This document shows positions 1 to 8,788 of a stretch of DNA of 64,000 nucleotides, piece by piece. Numbering within the stretch: the first letter of the stretch is position 1; each line of letters starts with the position of its first letter. The notes beneath the pieces were generated by a model. That model was not told the DNA's origin, did not search any database, and saw only the letters and a list, made by a program, of their open reading frames with translations. The position numbers were made by a program, and so were the translations under genes. The DNA is taken from positions 2,883,501-2,947,500 of the forward strand of contig NZ_CP046176.1 in assembly GCF_013009555.1 (NCBI RefSeq), read 5' to 3'. The DNA is from Phocaeicola dorei. Its GTDB lineage: Bacteria > Bacteroidota > Bacteroidia > Bacteroidales > Bacteroidaceae.

Positions 1-180
1 GGTTCCCAAAGCTTTCTCATCAAAAGCTACTGCTGCATTCTCTGTCTCCCCAGCTTCTGATAATAGGTCTAAGACATAACGTGTAAATGCCTGTTCCTGA
101 GTTTCTCCATCTTCATTTGCAAGCTGTCTGGAAACAATCTCCTGCATAAATGATGAATAAAATTTATCTAACAAATTCAT
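1..180 (-). CDS. AIPR-family protein, N-terminal fragment cut by the window edge
   Basis: An open frame starts with ATG at 180 and runs off the left edge (60 codons seen). Its start overlaps the stop of the PD-(D/E)XK gene by four bases (ATGA), so it is the next gene of the same operon. The visible residues (MNLLDKFYSSFMQEIV, then a stretch containing AFTRYVLDLL and AVAFDEKAL) resemble the N-terminus of AIPR proteins (abortive infection phage resistance family). These are known to accompany Z1 ATPases, MORC-like ATPases and C5 methyltransferases in restriction-type clusters. The functional core lies outside the window, so the family call rests on this short match plus context. Confidence 0.6.
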   Translation of the reverse strand, partial: MNLLDKFYSSFMQEIVSRQLANEDGETQEQAFTRYVLDLLSEAGETENAAVAFDEKALGT

Positions 181-1181
181 AGTTGCTTTATTATTTGTAA
201 TAATTTATTTTCAGATATTAAAAAAGACCCACATACATCAAGCATTATTGTATATGTTACATCATGTACTCCCTTTCTTAAATCATCTTGAACGATTCTT
301 GGGAAATCTGATGTCACACTATAAAAATCCCTTTTCTTTATATTATAGTGTCTTAATTCATATTTAGTCCTGTCTTCCGGCATATACCCGGCCAACATTA
401 ATCTTGCCCGAAAATAGTTAAGAATCATTTGATCATATTTTAGCAAGTTCTCAATTCCATCAATTAATTGAGGTAATGTTAAGCCATTGGCATTATTTCT
501 CTCAATAGAATAATGGCACAATATCAGGTGTTTAAAAATATTACTATCCAACTGAGTTTCCCCATTTATCGTCACCTTATTTTTCCTGCTTATGGATGAC
601 TTTACTTCTACTGCCCACTCATTCCCCTGAAAATCTTTATTTGATTTCTCAACTCCCATCCATGTATGCAAAACATCTAACTGTCTTGTGGGTAAAACCT
701 GTAACATATATTGCAAGAATGTCAATTCTCCAAAAAGTCCTAATTGTTCACTCTCTGACAATTCTTTCTTTCTTGAACATTCAAAAAGATTTCGCCATTT
801 TTCTAATTGACAAAGAATTGACCTAACTAAAATTTTTTCGTCAGATATATTACCAATAGATGAGATCAAATCTTCGCATAAGGTAGCAAAAACAAACAAA
901 TTACCTGAATCTATTAACTGTATGCATAACATCTGATTCTGTGGTAATGAGGCATCATTTATTATTGAAATATCCAACTCCTTTAGTCCTGAAAATGAAG
1001 ATATATCTAATTTTATATTACGATTAAATGACACACTTATACCATGAAGATTTTCAGGATACTTATATATTGCATATATATTTGCACTTAAATTACTGTT
1101 ATACAATTGCTTGACCAAACCATAAGTCTTATTTGACTTCAGACTATTCCATATTACTTGTATTGGTATATTAGTCGCCAT
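177..1181 (-). CDS. PD-(D/E)XK motif protein (DUF4420 type), putative restriction endonuclease
   Basis: This is likely the nuclease subunit of the defence operon. A PD-(D/E)XK-like signature is visible: an upstream Glu in GLFGELTF (about residue 152), Asp in NKDFQ (about 183) and Glu/Lys in AVEVKSS (about 192/194). Length (about 334 aa) suits the DUF4420 family that Aravind's group described next to Z1 and MORC-like ATPases. I chose ATG 1181, which overlaps the Z1 gene by 11 bases. The frame stays open to ATGs at 1199 and 1226, but those would add a hydrophobic stretch not expected here. The stop overlaps the AIPR start by four bases. Cleavage activity is inferred from the motif and neighbours. 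Confidence 0.8.
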   Translation of the reverse strand: MATNIPIQVIWNSLKSNKTYGLVKQLYNSNLSANIYAIYKYPENLHGISVSFNRNIKLDISSFSGLKELDISIINDASLPQNQMLCIQLIDSGNLFVFATLCEDLISSIGNISDEKILVRSILCQLEKWRNLFECSRKKELSESEQLGLFGELTFLQYMLQVLPTRQLDVLHTWMGVEKSNKDFQGNEWAVEVKSSISRKNKVTINGETQLDSNIFKHLILCHYSIERNNANGLTLPQLIDGIENLLKYDQMILNYFRARLMLAGYMPEDRTKYELRHYNIKKRDFYSVTSDFPRIVQDDLRKGVHDVTYTIMLDVCGSFLISENKLLQIIKQL

Positions 1182-4008
1182 ATGTGTTGTCGTTTTCATT
1201 ATCAAAATTATCTTCAATGTCAGCATACTCTGCCACCATATTTACCTTGTATGAAACTGCACAATTTGTATTGGTGTGAGGGAATGAAATGGCAAATCCG
1301 ACAAAAGGATCATCTTCCGCTGTAAATATAGTTGTACCTGGCACAATATTACCATTTTCATCCTTAACATTTGCATATTCAGGATTAAGTGGGTAAATAA
1401 TTAGTAACGGTTGATTTATTGGTCTAAACTTCGACCTAACAACTATTGGCTGTGGATATGTGTGTTTCCATTCAATCCCTTTCTTTTTATTAAGTTCGAT
1501 TGTTTCTTTTAAAGCTTCATTTAATAAATCATCATCAAGATCTATTAATTCATCGCTAGGATTTCCGACAATATGATTCTTTCTTATGAAGTATGTTTTA
1601 TAATTGCTGGAATCTACAGCACGGCTACGATTAAAACATGATACAGAATAAGAGCCACAAAAAGTATGCTTCTTTATAGTTTCTCTAGCATTCGACCGTG
1701 TTGTCTTATTCATTAATACAACGCTCCACTTTGTAAGTTCTCCTTTAGATACTAATTCTTGAATATATTCACAAATTAACTCCATGTTGACTTTTCTAAG
1801 TCCCTCAGCTACACTGAAATTACTGAAATACTCACAGACATCAACCGGAGAAACATTAGTCCACAGATAATTCTCGTTTTTTATTAAAGGCTTACCTAAC
1901 TTACTGAGAAAATTATCTGTTTCAACAAGATTCTTATTCTTTAAATCCTCATTCAGTGGTAACTGATATGTTTCAATAAGTCTTTCAGCCCATGATACCT
2001 GAATTTCATGTGAATTACGCATTTTATTTAGAGCAGTAATTTGAAGACAACCTGGATGAGTACGAACTCTTAAACCATAAGTTTCTGGAGTACTTCTTGA
2101 TTCCGCTAAATAATCAAATTCATCAAGTAGCTCAGATGAAGCTACAGCAATATGCCTATACCATTCATTAAGTTCGCTACTAGTAAACAAACGGCACAAA
2201 TCAACATAGCTAGGACGATAACCAAACCATCTTCCCATCTGCATAAGAGTATCATACATCTTCGAAGCTCTTAGAAAATAACTTACCGATAAACCTTCTA
2301 ACGTTAAGCCTCTAGATAACTTATCTCCACCAATTGCAATAACTGAAATACCGGTTTTAGAATTTAATTGGTAGTCAACAACATCACCAGAGGAACCATT
2401 AATAGATTTTACTTCAATTTTTTGAACTGCTTGGTATAATAATGGCTTTATTTCATCCCATTTATGAACTGTTAAGTCCTGATCAATCTTTGAAAGAGAA
2501 GGAGACCCCTTAATTTTTTCTGTTATCTGTTTATACGATGGACACCCGTTTACATTTCCTTCTAATAAAGCCCGAAACTCGGCTAAAACAGCGGGATCAT
2601 TAGCTTCTATTTCTTGTTTATAGTACCTGAACTGTTCGTTCACAATATCCCGAATTTCATTTTGCCAAACCTGATATCTTGACACATGTATTAGCATGGA
2701 ATTATGCTTGTTCTCCTGTCCTCTGGCTCTTCTAATTGCGCATGTTAAAATAAAACATTTAATAGCAAGCTTCAAAGACTCAGGAATATCACTTTTTGTT
2801 GGTTTTTTATCATCCTTTTTATGTCCATCAGGTATAAAAGCCTTATAATCATCAATAGGAATGACAATAGGCAATACATCATCCTCTTCTTCAGAAGTTT
2901 CAGAATATGTGCCAAAAACCTTATTTGGCCCAATATAATTATCTGGAGCTGGCAAATTTATTATAAAGTCCCTTGGAAATAAGTCTGTTTCGTCCTGTGC
3001 TATAAATATATTCGCAAATGGAGTTGCTGTATATCCTACATATGCAGAGCGATTGAACAGTTGTATAATCTTACGAATATTATCATTTATGGCGGTTGGA
3101 TCTGTATCCTTATCTTTTTTTGTATTAATGGACGCATTATCAGCTTCATCATCAATTAACAAAAGAGATTTATTTGATATTTGTTTCTTACCAGAAGTTT
3201 GTGCACAAAGCCATTTATAAAGACGTTTAAGTACAGATGCATTTTTTTTCACAACCAAGATAATAGGCTGTGGTGCATTAAAATTAAATCCAGCCGTATT
3301 TGCAGCCCTACTATTAAAGTCTCCTTTATCAATACTTGTCGTATATGAATTTGCAATTGCTGAATCAAATCCAGGAATAAGACCAACACCTATCTTAGTT
3401 GTTGAGTTTATTGAGTATGCTCGCTCGTATTGTGTATCAAAACCTAAAAATCCTTCATCAATTCGACTTTGTGTCTGACTTCTTAGATTATTATGAATAC
3501 CTGCTAATACGATGATAAAATTAAAACCTGCATCAGCAGCTTTACAAATCAAACCTGTATAATTTGCTGTCTTCCCTGACTGCACTTGCCCTACAACAAG
3601 CCCTTTTTTATCTATTGAGATATTAACTTGTTGAGGATTAAACAAGTTATCTAATATTCTATCAGTGATTTCATCTAATTGATTTATAACTGCCGGAGCA
3701 TACCCTTTCTGCTCTGAAAGATATAACTTGTATCTTGTCCAAAAGTTCCAATTAGATATTTTATTTGCTTTAAATTCTTTAAGCCAAGGTAAACGTCTGT
3801 CGTTTCCTTCCAATATTTGAAAATCTTGAATTCTTACACCATAATGGGCAAGTAGTTTCTTTTTTAATATGTGTTTATCCAACATTTTAAAATCTGGCAT
3901 AAAAGAGACTTGCTCTATAGCGGTATTAATCTGTTCATCAGTTACAACAGGTATTGCACCAATGAATAAACGGCAAATATTTAAGGCTTTATTATATAAT
4001 TCTTCCAT
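1171..4008 (-). CDS. Z1-domain superfamily II helicase-like ATPase
   Basis: This is a large ATPase of the Z1 family, probably the DNA-translocating or remodelling part of the restriction complex. It has a Walker A motif GQVQSGKT (about residue 145), a Walker B-like LLLIDDEAD, a helicase motif III-like GYTATPFANIF, and a C-terminal motif VI-like MQMGRWFGYR. These are the usual hallmarks of Z1 proteins in conserved order. I chose ATG 4008, one base after the TGA of the MORC-like gene (TGATATG). An alternative ATG at 4035 would overlap that gene by 26 bases. Its 3' end overlaps the PD-(D/E)XK gene. The length (about 945 aa) is normal for the family. Confidence 0.88.
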   Translation of the reverse strand: MEELYNKALNICRLFIGAIPVVTDEQINTAIEQVSFMPDFKMLDKHILKKKLLAHYGVRIQDFQILEGNDRRLPWLKEFKANKISNWNFWTRYKLYLSEQKGYAPAVINQLDEITDRILDNLFNPQQVNISIDKKGLVVGQVQSGKTANYTGLICKAADAGFNFIIVLAGIHNNLRSQTQSRIDEGFLGFDTQYERAYSINSTTKIGVGLIPGFDSAIANSYTTSIDKGDFNSRAANTAGFNFNAPQPIILVVKKNASVLKRLYKWLCAQTSGKKQISNKSLLLIDDEADNASINTKKDKDTDPTAINDNIRKIIQLFNRSAYVGYTATPFANIFIAQDETDLFPRDFIINLPAPDNYIGPNKVFGTYSETSEEEDDVLPIVIPIDDYKAFIPDGHKKDDKKPTKSDIPESLKLAIKCFILTCAIRRARGQENKHNSMLIHVSRYQVWQNEIRDIVNEQFRYYKQEIEANDPAVLAEFRALLEGNVNGCPSYKQITEKIKGSPSLSKIDQDLTVHKWDEIKPLLYQAVQKIEVKSINGSSGDVVDYQLNSKTGISVIAIGGDKLSRGLTLEGLSVSYFLRASKMYDTLMQMGRWFGYRPSYVDLCRLFTSSELNEWYRHIAVASSELLDEFDYLAESRSTPETYGLRVRTHPGCLQITALNKMRNSHEIQVSWAERLIETYQLPLNEDLKNKNLVETDNFLSKLGKPLIKNENYLWTNVSPVDVCEYFSNFSVAEGLRKVNMELICEYIQELVSKGELTKWSVVLMNKTTRSNARETIKKHTFCGSYSVSCFNRSRAVDSSNYKTYFIRKNHIVGNPSDELIDLDDDLLNEALKETIELNKKKGIEWKHTYPQPIVVRSKFRPINQPLLIIYPLNPEYANVKDENGNIVPGTTIFTAEDDPFVGFAISFPHTNTNCAVSYKVNMVAEYADIEDNFDNENDNTYGD

Positions 4009-4009
4009 A

Positions 4010-5482
4010 TCACAATTGTTCAATGAGTTCTTCAAATGAATTTAATGGCTCAATAGTCATTATATATGCTTTAGCTTGTTCTGAAGTCATATTGGAAGCC
4101 ATTAGATTCTGATACATTCTTGTAATCATATCTTTCACTACAGAAGTATCTGAACCTTCAAATGGTTCTTTATGAGATTCTTCACCTTTAGCTTCGTTGA
4201 TATAAATTGTCTTAACAGGTATAGTTTCCTCTATAAGACGTAATAAATAATTAAAGGCTTTATCGGAATCTGTGTGAGCCATATCTTTTAATTGCTGAAT
4301 CATAGCATTATCTCGATTTATAACAAAAGACCATTTATTGTCTTTCCTTTTCTCATTCCACAGCGGCTGAAAACTTTGACCTGCACGTTGTTTCAGTATC
4401 TTTCCTCTATGACGATAAACCTCACATCCTATTTTCCTCACATCCTTTGCATATGCTTCAAGTTGATTCTGGCATTGTATAGGAGGATACGCCTTTGATT
4501 TTTTAATATCAATCTGCCATTCACTATCTAATGTATTAGGAATATCTACCTGAATGCGGACTAATTTATAATGCTCTTCTTTTCTGAATAGTCCAAGCCA
4601 ATCCCCAGCTAACAATAAACGTTTCCCTCTATATACATAAAATCCTTGTTGAGCTGGCCAGCCGTTAATGCCTTCTGCCACATTATAAGCCTTCTCTGAA
4701 GAAAAGGCACTTTTATGTGGCAATACATATCCCTTCAATTTAATACCTCCAACGATTCCTTCTGTAGGTCTTGACTGAGTTTTAGATTCACTTATACAAA
4801 AGGGATTCCAAGGATCTATTTCATGACCACACCAAAATATCTTTAAAGATTTTTCTTCAAGAAATCTGTGAAAGGTCATTGCAATATGTTGACGGACACG
4901 GTCTAAAGAATTGGAAAACTTTTCCTTTGCATTTATATCATTTTCGGAAGTTCCTTTTCTAACGACTTTATCTAAATCTGACCATATTACAAGAGTTCCA
5001 TGTTCAATATCATCTACAGATTCGTCCAAATATTCAGGAATCCATTGTAAAAGAGTCCATTCATTGGTTTGTGCTACATAATCCAAGTCCCAAGTCCAGT
5101 ATGCACTATGGTATCCGGATTTTTTACTAAGGACAGTTAATTTTCTACATTGTGAAAATGATGCTGTTTTCAGACCTAATCCAAATCTACCAAGATCTGT
5201 TTTAGAGCGTTCTTCTAATGGGCTATGGCTTCCAGGACGCATTGCATCAATTATTTCTTGACTATTCATGCCGCATCCATCATCTTTAATTGTTATGAAA
5301 GATTTATCTCCATGCCAATGTCTTGTGACCCACACATTTTTCGCATTTGCAGATATTGAATTATCTATAATATCTGCTACTGCAGTTTCGATATTGTACC
5401 CTATTGCTCTAAATGTTTCAATCATTGAAGCGGCACATGGTATTGCATTCGCAGTTCTAAGACTATCGTAATCTATCCTCAT
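4010..5482 (-). CDS. GHKL (HSP90/MutL/MORC-like) ATPase of a restriction-type system
   Basis: The protein has 490 aa with a GHKL ATP-binding fold at its N-terminus: Asn motif ADIIDNS (residues 36-42), DDGCGM (67-72) and the lid GRFGLGLKTAS (98-108). MutL/MORC-like ATPases of this kind sit in prokaryotic R-M clusters with a C5 methyltransferase, a Z1 ATPase and a PD-(D/E)XK protein. Iyer, Abhiman and Aravind proposed them as ancestors of eukaryotic MORC proteins. The role here is inferred as an ATP-dependent clamp on DNA. Its start overlaps the methyltransferase end by 20 bases, which suggests translational coupling. No DNA-binding domain is obvious in the C-terminal half. Confidence 0.88.
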   Translation of the reverse strand: MRIDYDSLRTANAIPCAASMIETFRAIGYNIETAVADIIDNSISANAKNVWVTRHWHGDKSFITIKDDGCGMNSQEIIDAMRPGSHSPLEERSKTDLGRFGLGLKTASFSQCRKLTVLSKKSGYHSAYWTWDLDYVAQTNEWTLLQWIPEYLDESVDDIEHGTLVIWSDLDKVVRKGTSENDINAKEKFSNSLDRVRQHIAMTFHRFLEEKSLKIFWCGHEIDPWNPFCISESKTQSRPTEGIVGGIKLKGYVLPHKSAFSSEKAYNVAEGINGWPAQQGFYVYRGKRLLLAGDWLGLFRKEEHYKLVRIQVDIPNTLDSEWQIDIKKSKAYPPIQCQNQLEAYAKDVRKIGCEVYRHRGKILKQRAGQSFQPLWNEKRKDNKWSFVINRDNAMIQQLKDMAHTDSDKAFNYLLRLIEETIPVKTIYINEAKGEESHKEPFEGSDTSVVKDMITRMYQNLMASNMTSEQAKAYIMTIEPLNSFEELIEQL

Positions 5483-6773
5483 TTTTCAATAACTTTTTTA
5501 TTTTCAGGCCAATTTTTTCTGCTAATACAACAGGTACAGCATTTCCTATTTGCTTAAAAGCTGCACTTCGGCTTCCCTCAAAGAAGAAATCATCAGGAAA
5601 CGATTGTATTCTAGCTGCTTCTCTTATTGTTATTGAACGAACATTCTCTAAAGTAGGAGTTTCGTTGGGATATATATAGTAATGTCCATCCATCGCAATG
5701 TGAGCCACAACGGTATGACAAACTCCATTGGGATCAACGACACAAAAACGATTACAAAAAGATTCTTTATTTTTATGTTTTTGTAAGGCTGGATCGAGTT
5801 TTGCATAATTAAGCCTTTTACCTGTTTTCCACATCAATACAGCTTGCCTATATATTTCCCTATCATTATCATTTGTTGGTCTTGCAATATGTTGAGTCGT
5901 AAAATTAAGAACACCTCTTATTGCTGTTTTCCTAAGATACTCCATTTCCTCCAAGGGTTTTGTATATTCAACAATACCACATAATTCACCTTCTCCAGCT
6001 TTTCTTTCAGGAAGATCACAAAACAAATCCTTCATTATAGAATATGGCATATCTCCTTTTTCAAGGGTTGGATAGTTATAAGTTGTAGGAATATCGCTTC
6101 CTGAACGATTTATTTTCCAACCAACAATGATAATCCTATGTCTTTTTTGTAAGACACCATGCTCAGACGCAATTTGTTCAACCGGTTCCATTTTATATCC
6201 AAGGTCATTGACCAGTCTCTGTAAGTCTCTGAACGGTTCACCTTTTTTGGCTGTTTTAATTCCAAGAACATTTTCAAAAACAAACATTTCCGGACTGTAT
6301 CGCTTCAGAAATTCCACATAAAATTTATATAAATCATTTCGTGGATCATCTTCAATTTTTTTTCCTAGTCTAGCTCGTCCGGCAATCGAATATGCTTGAC
6401 AAGGGGGACCTCCAATTATAATATCGACCTTTTGGCCTTTGCACAGTCTATCAACTTTTTTAAAAATCCCATCAATAGTTTCTTTACCTATTGCTTCTTG
6501 AATAACTGTGTCAATAACTTCTTTTGGCACTTGATTCCACAACCAAGCGCCATCAGTTTTTTCTTTCTTTGTCCTTAAATATTGTTCATATATTGATAGT
6601 TTATTATTTGCTTTTAAGTAATGGTACGCAGCACGTGTTTTTAAGGTATCACATGCATAATGATCCATTTCTATATGAGCTATCGGTTCAAAGCCAGCTC
6701 TAATAAAACCTTCAGACAAGCCACCAGCTCCAGCAAATAAATCTATAAACTTATAATTCTTATTTTGATTCAT
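5463..6773 (-). CDS. DNA (cytosine-5-)-methyltransferase
   Basis: This enzyme methylates C5 of cytosine, giving self-protection to the restriction module. All main motifs are visible: motif I DLFAGAGGLSEGF (residues 11-23), catalytic GGPPCQAYS (PCQ at 124-126), ENV (167-169), QKRHRIIIVG (motif VIII), and the C-terminal ITIREAARIQSFP with GNAVP (motifs IX-X). The region between VIII and IX is the target-recognition domain, so specificity cannot be read. The length (436 aa) is normal. It is the first gene of the five-gene defence operon, and a small XRE protein lies upstream in the same orientation. Confidence 0.93.
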   Translation of the reverse strand: MNQNKNYKFIDLFAGAGGLSEGFIRAGFEPIAHIEMDHYACDTLKTRAAYHYLKANNKLSIYEQYLRTKKEKTDGAWLWNQVPKEVIDTVIQEAIGKETIDGIFKKVDRLCKGQKVDIIIGGPPCQAYSIAGRARLGKKIEDDPRNDLYKFYVEFLKRYSPEMFVFENVLGIKTAKKGEPFRDLQRLVNDLGYKMEPVEQIASEHGVLQKRHRIIIVGWKINRSGSDIPTTYNYPTLEKGDMPYSIMKDLFCDLPERKAGEGELCGIVEYTKPLEEMEYLRKTAIRGVLNFTTQHIARPTNDNDREIYRQAVLMWKTGKRLNYAKLDPALQKHKNKESFCNRFCVVDPNGVCHTVVAHIAMDGHYYIYPNETPTLENVRSITIREAARIQSFPDDFFFEGSRSAAFKQIGNAVPVVLAEKIGLKIKKLLKNEDRLR

Positions 6774-6840
6774 TTATTTCTTTATTTTACATACTAAAAA
6801 ATTATGGCATAAACGCCAACTTATACATTGTATAGTTCAT

Positions 6841-7082
6841 TAATATTGCGTAGTAGCAAACATTTTTGCAAGCATAGTTTCAAGTTCATGAGTCAACGAG
6901 TGATCTGTATCCATACACACCTTCTCGCCAACTGTCTAATCTTGATAAATATACTATATCTCTAGCCTAACTACCATCACAGCAAAACATATCCATTTTG
7001 AACTCTTTGGTCATTTTTTTTGCAGACTTTCAGGATATGTATTTGTCTTGCCATAACAAGTTATAATGAACGTATTTGCCAT
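6841..7082 (-). pseudogene. decayed copy of the 82-aa protein gene found at 12241-12489
   Basis: Base for base this stretch follows the intact minus-strand gene at 12241-12489. Shared blocks include the tandem TAGCAAACATT-like 3' end, GTATCCATACACACCTTCTC against GTGTCCATACACTCCTTCTC, ACTACCATCACAGCAAA against ACTGCCATCACAGCAAA, and TTGTCTTGCCATAAC at the 5' end. The copy has many substitutions and small indels, and it carries no long open frame. It lies between the methyltransferase gene and the XRE gene. It is a relic of an older duplication or of a previous island cargo. Confidence 0.75.
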
Positions 7083-7086
7083 AACA

Positions 7087-7308
7087 TCAATATTTTGATG
7101 TGGTTGTTAGTTTTGTACCAACAAGCAGGTCTCTAATATCAACCTCTAAAAGTTGTGCAATTTGTTCCAATGTCAGTAAATCTGGTTGAGTAGTATTCTG
7201 ACACCACTTACTTACTGTGCACGTAGACTTTCCTAACTGATCTGCCAACCATTTACCTGTTTTTTTTTGTTCTACCAGAACTACTTTAATTCTATTAAGG
7301 TTGCTCAT
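7087..7308 (-). CDS. small XRE-family helix-turn-helix regulator
   Basis: This is a 73-aa single-domain HTH protein (from ATG 7308). Its recognisable pattern is KTGKWLADQLGKSTCTVSKW followed by a helix ending LEVDIRDLL. The ORF is open to an ATG at 7338, but the family normally begins close to MSNLNRIK. It sits upstream of the methyltransferase operon on the same strand, where controller proteins of restriction-modification systems often occur. A role as controller protein is inferred from position only. The relic gene at 6841-7082 separates it from the operon. Confidence 0.75.
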   Translation of the reverse strand: MSNLNRIKVVLVEQKKTGKWLADQLGKSTCTVSKWCQNTTQPDLLTLEQIAQLLEVDIRDLLVGTKLTTTSKY

Positions 7309-7440
7309 ATATCTTTTATTTATTAAACTAACACGCAAACTTATATAATTCTGCCAATAATAAAAAATTTAATACTATAAATCTTCTAACTTCTGCTTGA
7401 ATTTAATATTACCAAAGTACTTTATTTATTCAATGTGAAA

Positions 7441-7622
7441 ACTACCGGATGACTTGCTTCGTATCTACAATACCAGGCAAGTTTCAGCCGACAGGTTTAT
7501 ACAACCATACAGATAAATCAGGACAGTTGCCAAAGACAGAACCATTAAGGTTGCGCTACTCTTCACTTCAAAGACTATGACATTGGCAACTGATTATCGA
7601 TAACATGTCTGAAAACGAAAAC
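7441..7622. repeat. 182-bp direct repeat, copy A
   Basis: Copy A shares long identical blocks with copy B at 7768-7950, including GACTTGCTTCGTATCTACAA, TTGCGCTACTCTTCACTTCA and TGTCTGAAAACG. Inside it, CAGTTGCCAA (7524-7533) and TTGGCAACTG (7583-7592) form a perfect 10-bp inverted pair. ACTTGC and GCAAGT form a smaller one near the 5' end. The inner stem that is perfect in copy B is imperfect here. Confidence 0.85.
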
Positions 7623-7767
7623 AAGCAGGCCGTTCCGATGATGCAGGCTAAAGCTTGCAATGCCGGAACGTCCTATATCCCTGAATACTCGTCTTAAAAT
7701 ACCGGCAAGCTGTTCCGACTGTTCGTATTTCATGCGATGCCGGAACAACTTGCCTTATACTACGGAA

Positions 7768-7950
7768 ACTTACCGGCTGACTTGCTTCGTATCTACAATA
7801 CCAGGCAAGTTTCAGCCGATAGGTTCATCCCATCATGCAGATAAATCAGGGCAGTTGCCAAAGACAGAGCCTTTAAAGTTGCGCTACTCTTCACTTCAAA
7901 GGCTCTGACATTGGCAACCGGTTACCGGTGGTTTGTCTGAAAACGGATAC
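7768..7950. repeat. 183-bp direct repeat, copy B, with a long imperfect hairpin
   Basis: This is the second copy of the 182-bp repeat. Here the hairpin is fuller: the outer arms are GTTGCCAA and TTGGCAAC, and the inner arms are CAGAGCCTTT and AAAGGCTCTG (perfect 10 bp). The pattern of two nested stems could be a structured RNA or a protein-binding cruciform. No open frame of note is present on either strand apart from an 82-codon chance frame covering it. Confidence 0.85.
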
Positions 7951-8341
7951 TATACTCTTCAGAAATCTTTGAATACTGAATATCAGGAAATCATTGGTGC
8001 GTCATAGCCGGAGCCGTTTCTTATGTGCAAAGGTACTGCGGACTGGAGAAACGCCAAGTGACGCTTGCGCTTTCAGTCGGAGGACTTGACGGCAGCCTTC
8101 CGCAAATTTTCTCATGCCTCAAAAATTTGGGTATTCCGTCTGCATTCTCTGACTTCACACTTGTCTTTTTCTCCCTTTGGTCCGCAGTCACAAATGCACA
8201 TAAAACGGTTTTTCCCGGCCATGAAGCTCAATGAGCTTTACCAAAGGGAAAAGAATCGGAACTTCAAAATTCAAATGTTATGCGAGCATGAAGAATGAGT
8301 ATCAAACAATCTTTTAATTTTTTACTGATATGTGCAGATTG

Positions 8342-8689
8342 ATGACGACACAACTGGCGGAAGCTCTGGAGGGTTATCCGCTCTATTCCCAGGACGGCAA
8401 GGGAAAAGAGGCTGTTTGCCGTGCGGTTTTTGCTCTTGGTGCTGTAAGGTGGTTTATCCTTGAAGGAAACAGGGAGGATAATGATGTGATTCTATTCGGT
8501 ATCGTAGTCGGACTCATGGAGGATGAATACGGGTATGTTTCCCTCAATGAGCTTTCGGATGTGGAGCTTGACCTGAGTGCTCAGGGACTTGGCAAGCTTC
8601 AGGTAAGACAGCAGCAGAACTTTAAGCCGGTTCCGCTGAAACAGATTCAGGACAGCAGGCTTCAGGACTTTCTTGCAAGGTTTGAATAG
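8342..8689 (+). CDS. DUF2958-like small protein
   Basis: The 115-aa protein starts at ATG 8342 (the frame is open four codons further upstream). It has the layout of DUF2958 proteins: a short N-terminal segment with PLYSQDGKGKEA, a middle part with WFILEG, and the conserved FGIVVGLMEDEYGYVSLNEL block near residues 59-78. DUF2958 proteins are small cytoplasmic proteins common on plasmids and integrative elements, with no established biochemical role. Here it is the first of two plus-strand genes in the mobile-element-like part of the island. Confidence 0.7.
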   Translation: MTTQLAEALEGYPLYSQDGKGKEAVCRAVFALGAVRWFILEGNREDNDVILFGIVVGLMEDEYGYVSLNELSDVELDLSAQGLGKLQVRQQQNFKPVPLKQIQDSRLQDFLARFE

Positions 8690-8788
8690 GCTGTATGAAA
8701 ACAGAAGTGGCCGGTCCTATCCGTCACGGACAAGACCGGCTGCTTATTATAGCAGGTAAATGAAAACAAAACTATAATTGTATGGTAA

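Larger units (their letters stand above)
7339..8341. other. non-coding zone of about 1 kb packed with direct and inverted repeats
   Basis: No convincing gene is present. The zone holds a 182-bp direct repeat (separate entries), two hairpin-like segments between the copies, each bounded by GTTCCG and CGGAAC (7632-7670 and 7714-7746, approximate), and a further dyad CCCTTTGGT (8173-8181) with ACCAAAGGG (8240-8248). Two overlapping short open frames at 8025-8298 look like chance frames in repeat DNA. A minus-strand match to the -7 box (TACCTTTG) lies near 8029-8036. Confidence 0.55.

Noticed and set aside
7441..7950. CRISPR array
   Set aside because: Only two long repeat units with one large gap are present. 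There are no short regular repeats with spacers and no cas genes.
8025..8298. Two overlapping open frames of 69 and 77 codons
   Set aside because: They overlap in different frames within repeat-rich DNA, have no family resemblance and no clear start signal.
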